This document shows, piece by piece, positions 58,394 to 64,000 of a stretch of 64,000 nt of DNA (position 1 is its first letter; every line of letters begins with the position of its first letter). Origin of the DNA: Sipunculus nudus (taxonomy: Eukaryota > Annelida > Sipuncula > Golfingiida > Sipunculidae). A program made the translations under genes and the position numbers. The stretch covers positions 94,652,330-94,716,329 of the forward strand of contig CM049307.1 in NCBI GenBank assembly GCA_026874595.1. The letters run 5' to 3'. The notes under the pieces are model-generated. The model ran no database searches, was not told the origin of the DNA, and saw nothing but the letters and a program-made list of their open reading frames with translations.

Positions 58394-61300
58394 GTAATAT
58401 TTAGCACATTTACTTTTTATGGCTACAAATATCACGACTTTTTTTCGCGACACGTTTACGATATGATTAACATAAGTGTTTTTATTTTGTTTGTTTAATT
58501 TAAGTATTTATTTTCAAATAAAATGGGTTTTTTTAAAAATTATACACGATTATATTAACTGCCCGTAATTATGTTGATTGATACACGCCTGCTTTTAAAT
58601 TTTGTACATTTTGTCATTGCTTGTACAGGTAAGGACACGATCATGATACCCCAAAGCAACATTTCACCATTGAATATCTCCCCCCCCCCCCCCCTCACAC
58701 ACACACACATGAATATGTATAAAAACAACAAATATTCCCGTGAACATGAGTTGTTAATTTGAGCTTAGTCAACGACGGTGGAACTTTTGGTAATAGTTTA
58801 ATTGATAAAAAAATGAACAAAATTATAACAGCAGATAATTTCCAAACAATTCTTTTTTTTTTTTAACAAAATAAAATACTACTCCGCCTTGAATCATTTG
58901 TTTAGACTCACGCATATTTGATTTTAAGAAATTATCGTATGAATTTTTTTCCTACTTTGTGATTTGTACATGATATTTTTTTATGTATCATTATCCTTAT
59001 AAGGACTAGTGCTATCGATAAATGCGAACAGTCAGGACCTGGATATAACACGTGGTGTAATCAAGAATTCAAAACACCGAGGTGTCGTGGTCTGAATCAA
59101 CGTGGAGTGCAGGCGAACAATAAAATCAGAAACATTGGTCAGGCAATCGATCTGATCCTATAAATGTCGACACAAGTACAGAAATCCAGGAAGAAGGAAC
59201 AAAAGGAATGTTGTAGGTGAATTTTCGTCTATGTTACCATTATATCATTCTCCACTCTGTCCCTCTTTCTTTCTCTTTCTCTCTAAATTAAAATTGAATG
59301 GGGATAGTGCATACCTACTAGGGCACTGCGCGGGCTGAAAAACTGAACCCGCACCCGCCCCGCATCATGCCCTGTCAGCCCGCAGCCCGCCCCGGAATCA
59401 AAGAAATAAATTCAGCCCGCCCCGCAGTTACTATGATTGTTTCAGTCCGCACCCGCCCCGCGAAATTTTCTTTCAGCCCGCATCCGCCCCGCCCCGCATT
59501 TTAAAGTTTCCGGCCCGCAGTCGAGCCCGCAAAATAATTAAAAATAGTTTTCGGATCCAAAGGTTTACATATCAAGATATTTTACATGACATATATAATA
59601 CACGCTTATTATTAATATATATGAAATGTTTGTTGATTGGAATGAAAAATTTATTTGATTACGTTTTTGCAATAATTCAAACCATAATTCATGAAATATT
59701 TTTAAAAGACAGGTTTGATTGGTTCGATGGATTTTATTTGTACATAATAATTTAACACACCTTAAATATGTTTTCATATTTTACAGGGGAAATAAACAAA
59801 CGTTTGGTTTATTGTGTCTGTTTCTACTTAAATATATAAAAAAGTAAAGTAAAACATTAGAGTTCTTCAAAGTTATTGTACCCAAAGTGACCCTTAGAAT
59901 AGCATTGGCTAATCACAAGCCATCAAACTAAAGAGATGTGTTGCTGGTTAAATTTTTCAGTCACAATCTGCTAATAAGCTGAAACAGACTAATCAGGTCA
60001 AGGGAGTAAAGAGATAATCGGACCCATGTGGCTTTAGGTTCAGGATGTTCATTGAGATCTAGAGATGGCCAGAGCCTTGTTTCTCATAGCAATCATCAAC
60101 ACATTATGCTGTGACCAAACAGGGATTTGACAATCTAATTTACAATTAGACAGCACATGGAGTTACTATTAGATAAGGAGTCCACCTTAGGCTTTGGGCA
60201 GTTCCAGGTCAGTTGAGTCACCTACAGAGCCAGCTGTAGCCACACACTATCCACGATCATCTACCTTTTATCAAAGGTAATCAAGCCCTTGCTTTACTCC
60301 CAGCCATATTATGTAATATGTGAGACCTGACACAAGTACAGGGTTACAATCCATATACAACATCAGGCCAGGTAAATTAATACAAAGTTATGACCAGCTC
60401 CCATTGCAAAGACAATTGTTTAAAGTCTAGATCTCAGATTAAGGATGCATCATCTATTTTGTATAACAAATTGATGATATACCTAGAAAAGACACATTTG
60501 CGTATAGTGTTGTTACAAATGTCAGTCAGTGAAAGGGGTTAACAGGAATAAAATTTTTTTTTCAAATTTTAGACACCTGAAAAAATTTTATACAAAAATA
60601 CCAATTTCTTCAAATGATATTTTATTTTTAGTATATTTTTATATTCATGTTTTACTGAACTGCCAGATCGTCAACCCGCAGCCCTCTCCGCCCTGCACAG
60701 ACGTCATTTCGGCCTGCCCCGCCCCGCACTTTCTTAGATGTAGCCCGCCCCAGAAAGATTCCTATGCGGGGGCCCGCGGGGGTCAAAACCCGCCCCACGC
60801 AGGGCCCTAGTACCTACCCAAACACAAATAGAAACGACTGTGATTTCTAGTTTAATAATTTTAATTTAATTAAACAAACTTTGCTTTTTAACATTTTTCT
60901 ATATCAAGATTTTTTGATATCTCAATTTATTTTGAAATTTTGCGATTATTTTTAAAATTAATGGTAAAAATATGATGACTGCCAAATGCTGTTTTGCAAT
61001 AAGAATAATTGTTTTTTAACCAGAAATAAGGCGTGTGGGTGAACAATATTGATGAGAATTGAATATTGACGGTTTGCGTACTGGCTTAATGCTATATGTT
61101 ATTCCTCAGACCAATGCGATTCTTCATATGGCAACCAACTTATGTACAGCGTATTCGGAATTAGGTCGTGCTACAGGCATGAAAAGTATGTCATGAGCAT
61201 ACAAGAGGCACTGGAACTCTGTAACGATGATGGAGGGCACCTATTGAGCATAGAGACCGGAGATGAACAAAATCATATCAAAGAAACCTTCGAAAAGTTG

Positions 61301-62732
61301 GATGCACTGGATGAGTGTTGTGTGTTTTTTAAGTCAGTGGGTTCATGCCTAATACATTGGATACAAGGCATCGTAAAAGCTAAACAATTAGTTTGTGTAT
61401 AAATGAGGAACTATCTATTCAATACAATCTGATTAACTATTTCAGTACATCTCCTTCACGGATATATCATATGCCTTTTACATACAGATATGACAGGTAT
61501 GAATAGGTATACAGGTATGAATATATCTCCATTGAAACATATCAAAACATTTTAAGGACTTACCTACCCACATAAACTCCAAAACGGTACATTTTTTTTA
61601 ATAATGTGCAAATAAGATCTTCTCCTGCTTGAAAACGATTTCCGTCAAGTAGGGTTAAATCAGCATTTACTCGCAGTATTGAAATAAACTTGATAATGTA
61701 TTATCAAAGCCTTACTTGAATAATTTCTATTTACTTCATGAAACACCAATTACCGATATTCTAATATTGGCATTTGTATCGGAGTTTAAACACATTTTCA
61801 AATTATAACAACTTTTCTCTATAATTCCTCAAAATGGCGCTTATCAACGTGCAGAAAGTCCTTCTGGTAACATTTATAAGCTGGTTGTCAAGAATAACAA
61901 ATGTACGTGCCTAATTACCTATTCTATTTACTTGGATAGCTATAGATAAGGTATGATATATTTATTATACCCATAAAATATCCAGGAGTATGTGTAGTTA
62001 ACAAGTCATTATTCGATTTACATGTGTATGAAAGACAAAAGCAGAGCTAAAACCAACAAAAAGTGCTTTCACATATGTCTGTGATTTTTTCGAGTGGGTA
62101 GTTTTTATTTTCCTTAAAAGTCAGTGGAGCGTTTCTACACATCTGTTCTTAGGGTAGGCAAACTGTAACTTATCCTTTGTTGTTCGTACTGCAGACAACA
62201 GCTTACTCAGTATAACCATTCCATGAAAGTCCCCCACAATTTGTTTGAGTGCGAGATGTCTGTATTATTTGAGAACGCTCGAAGTTTAATTTGTACAGGT
62301 ATATTTGTTATTTCCCGCATCTCTTGTACTTTTCACAGCCTGAACAAATTCATTTAAATGGCACTGAAAAATATGGAAGAGTTCTATTGGATGGTTATTC
62401 AGCAAGAGAGACCGATCATGCCAGCAGCTTTGAGATTATTTTGTTACACAGTACACGGAAAAAGCTGTACCCGTTTCATCTATATTATTATTTTTATCCG
62501 CAGAAGCATGTGGAACTCGTTTTGTACCAGCGGGCTGTATGTGAACAGAAAGTGGATGTGGGGAGGGACAGGTGAAGTGATTGGGTACGACAACTGGGCT
62601 AAACACCAACATGCTACACTGATGGAAGGAACATCCGCCATCACAATGCAGCGGAAGACTCTTGAGTGGTTTCGCTCCTGGATATCTACCCCTTCCATCG
62701 TGATTTGCGAGAAACCCATAAAATGTGATTAA
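58336..62732 (+). CDS. Unit E: C-type-lectin-like gene, N-terminal module degenerate
   Basis: The signal exon 58336-58393 (MKPFMMVLLQIVLIQSSWI) and the CTLD exons 61110-61296 and 62504-62732 are intact. The signal exon ends in phase 1 and exon 3 starts in phase 1, so direct splicing gives an open product of about 157 aa: leader plus CTLD. The expected N-terminal module lies near 59005-59215 but is broken in all frames. The junction between CTLD halves is shifted: the acceptor at 62504 needs a phase 2 donor, and GTTGGA at 61297 (or GTGTTG at 61315) fits; both are weak donors. CTLD marks: QCDSSYG, RSCYR, LCNDDGGH, LLSIETGDEQ, FCTSGLY, KWMWGGTGEVIGYDNW, VICEKPIKC. It lacks the Cys before VIC found in D. 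Confidence 0.65.
58680..58694. repeat. Poly-C run followed by (CA)n
   Basis: About 14 C then CA repeats in intron 1 of unit E. Confidence 0.85.
59003..59215 (+). pseudogene. Unit E: probable degenerate N-terminal module exon
   Basis: The position fits exon 2. One frame reads DKCEQSGPGYNTWC, recalling CPGY, then a stop; another ends NVDTSTEIQEEGTKG, recalling the Thr-rich tail, next to a TAG-GTGAAT donor-like site. The frame set by the signal exon hits a stop after about 30 codons. I read it as a decayed exon, but it may be unrelated. Confidence 0.3.
59319..60809. mobile_element. 1.49-kb non-autonomous hAT-like element with GC-rich ends
   Basis: The ends are inverted: TAGGGCACTGCGCGGGCTG at the left and the complement of TAGGGCCCTGCGTGGGGCGG at the right. 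Flanking 8-bp duplications are ATACCTAC (59311-59318) and GTACCTAC (60810-60817), 7 of 8 matching. TAGGG ends with an 8-bp target duplication are the hAT hallmark. Both sub-terminal zones are packed with GCCCGCCCCGC motifs, while the 1.1 kb core is AT-rich and has no transposase. It lies in an intron of unit E. Confidence 0.8.
61110..61296 (+). CDS. Unit E exon 3: first half of the CTLD
   Basis: It starts after ATTCCTCAG in phase 1 and encodes QCDSSYGNQ, RSCYRHEK, ALELCNDDGGHLLSIETGDEQ. The phase 2 end at GTTGGA is chosen to fit the exon 4 acceptor; 61314 is the alternative end. The frame stays open to 61402, which may be read-through into the intron. Confidence 0.7.
61403..62503. other. Last intron of unit E
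   Basis: No gene seen. The short overlapping ORFs from about 62291 read through the acceptor into exon 4. Confidence 0.5.
62504..62732 (+). CDS. Unit E exon 4: second half of the CTLD and stop
   Basis: 229 bp after a TTTTATCCGCAG acceptor, one base shorter at the 5' phase than the other units. It encodes MWNSFCTSGLYVNRKWMW, GEVIGYDNW, WFRSWISTPSIVICEKPIKC and TAA-type termination (TGATTAA region). Confidence 0.75.
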
Positions 62733-63784
62733 AAACACTAATCCCAGAGTAAGCCAACACGGAGTTGGCACATAATATGTGAAGAATATAATTATTTTAC
62801 CTTTGTGACATTTTAGTCTTCTTAATCAGGGGTATGAAGAATTGCCATGAAGAACGTCAGAAGGCTGATACCTAACATACAATGTGTTGCCAATGTGCTG
62901 CTTCAGTTAGTGTTCATTTTATTGTGTCTAATGTTAATTGTATAGACTGATATCGTGTTTAATATTATGCCTGGCACTTTTTGACATACATGTATTACAA
63001 TAGTAATTTTTTATTCATTGTCACGCTTTTGAATTGGTGTAATTAACCTATAGTGAACATTGGTGTCATACACTATTTTGTGGGAAACAGTGCTGAATTA
63101 CATATGAAAATTAAGTAATGTCATAAGTAATCATGCATCAAAGATGCCATCAGTAAGCCTATCCTGTGAGGCAACGTGTTATATAAAGCAGAGAACTTTG
63201 CATAACAATTTTCAAGTTTAGATCACTTAAATGTGGCTCACTGTCATATAAGGAGAATTGCAACCTCATCTGTACAACAGCAACAAAAAAGTCTTACAAA
63301 CATCTATTCACCTTATGTGCATTCTAAAGGCTGATTTTGTTTACCATCAGGGAGATGATTATTATTCTGATAGTTTCATTCACAGACTATACCAGTTTTA
63401 TCCACAGAGTATACATATTTTCATCCCCATACCATACATATTCTAAGACAATTATCTGTCATATATGTGTCATGACGTCGTTACTACAAATACTAAACTG
63501 ATCATTAAACAGGGTTCTACAACAAAAAAGTCTGTTCAAGATTTTTTTACTTCGGATTATATCTGCATAATAACGTATAACATTCATACAAAAATTCCTG
63601 GTAATATAGCTCCTGGTTATAATATTCATAACTTTATTCACACTAAAACACTGAAGGCGTCCAATTTAGAAACGTATCATATTTAGTGTACGTTTATTCA
63701 TTTGATTTGTAGATGTATGTCGTAAAATAAACATTTTCTTTTCCTTCATATCTTGTCGTGCATAAATAGAGTCTTAACTTCAGG
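62733..63784. other. Downstream flank of unit E
   Basis: AT-rich; no gene or clear repeat recognised. Confidence 0.4.
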
Positions 63785-63960
63785 ATCGACTTCTGGGGCT
63801 CAAGAGTAGAGCACAGGACTCAAAGCCTGGAGATCCTGAGTTCGAATCTCAGCCAAGGCGCTGAGATTCTTCACGGTCGGTGCCGACTCACGATGAGCTG
63901 TTTGCAGGTTTAATGGAAAGACTCTGTTTCACTAAAAATTAGTTCCCCTTTCCACGGCCT
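63785..63960 (+). mobile_element. tRNA-derived SINE (head and part of body)
   Basis: An A-box-like GGCTCAAGAGTAGAGC (63797-63812) and a B-box GTTCGAATC lie in a perfect T-arm (CTGAG-TTCGAAT-CTCAG, 63836-63852) at tRNA-like spacing. The 5' and 3' acceptor-stem halves do not pair and the anticodon arm has only four base pairs, so this is a SINE head and not a working tRNA gene. The body continues (TCGGTGCCGACTCACGATGA) to an uncertain end. Confidence 0.6.
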
Positions 63961-64000
63961 CTTATAGTAGTCAGGTTTATACTATGAAACCTTTCATTGT

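Noticed and set aside
63797-63860. Functional tRNA gene
   Set aside because: The T-arm is perfect but the acceptor stem does not pair and the anticodon arm has only four pairs with an eight-base loop.

Overview
The window is AT-rich animal nuclear DNA: multi-exon genes with GT-AG introns, many (TA)n, (GA)n and (GT)n microsatellites, LINE relics, hAT-like and other terminal-inverted-repeat elements, and a tRNA-derived SINE. No bacterial or viral gene organisation is visible. A marine lophotrochozoan, most likely a mollusc, is the best guess from the repeat content and the lectin expansion; this is inference, not proof.

The backbone is a tandem cluster of C-type-lectin-like (CTLD) genes, labelled here A (2.2-8.5 kb), B (12.6-19.6 kb), C (22.7-27.8 kb), D (48.4-51.7 kb) and E (58.3-62.7 kb), all on the + strand. 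A sixth unit, F (39.4-41.5 kb), is a broken copy on the - strand. A complete unit has four coding exons: a short signal-peptide exon; a Ser/Thr-rich N-terminal module with a Cys-x-Gly-Tyr motif; the first half of the CTLD; and the second half of the CTLD with the stop codon. Exon junctions are phase 1, except the last intron of E, which appears to be phase 2. A, C and D read open across all four exons (about 252, 275 and 269 aa). B has a +1 frameshift in its N-terminal-module exon. E has only a degenerate N-terminal module but can splice signal exon to CTLD in frame. The lectin domain is atypical: no EPN or QPD calcium/sugar motif, a Cys-Thr-Ser signature where Trp-Thr-Ser-Gly is common in other CTLDs, and an extra Cys at the C terminus.

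Units A, B and C have start exons about 10 kb apart and share upstream and downstream flanks, so they come from segmental duplication. D, E and F form a second subfamily (C-terminal CEKP instead of CESP). The units differ by insertions: an L1-type LINE in intron 1 of A; a MITE and a 2.6 kb satellite-like block in intron 2 of B; an 85-bp minisatellite in the last intron of C; a 1.5 kb hAT-like element in E. Between C and F lie a run of minisatellites (33.5-35.1 kb) and a decayed CR1-like LINE (35.4-38.3 kb, - strand).

The most unusual signal is at the splice donor after the first CTLD exon. In C this exon-intron boundary has been amplified into about 13 tandem 85-bp copies, several with a good decoy donor. 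In pseudogene F the equivalent donor abuts an 11-copy 40-bp minisatellite. All calls are from reading the sequence; no alignment, profile search or splice predictor was run.
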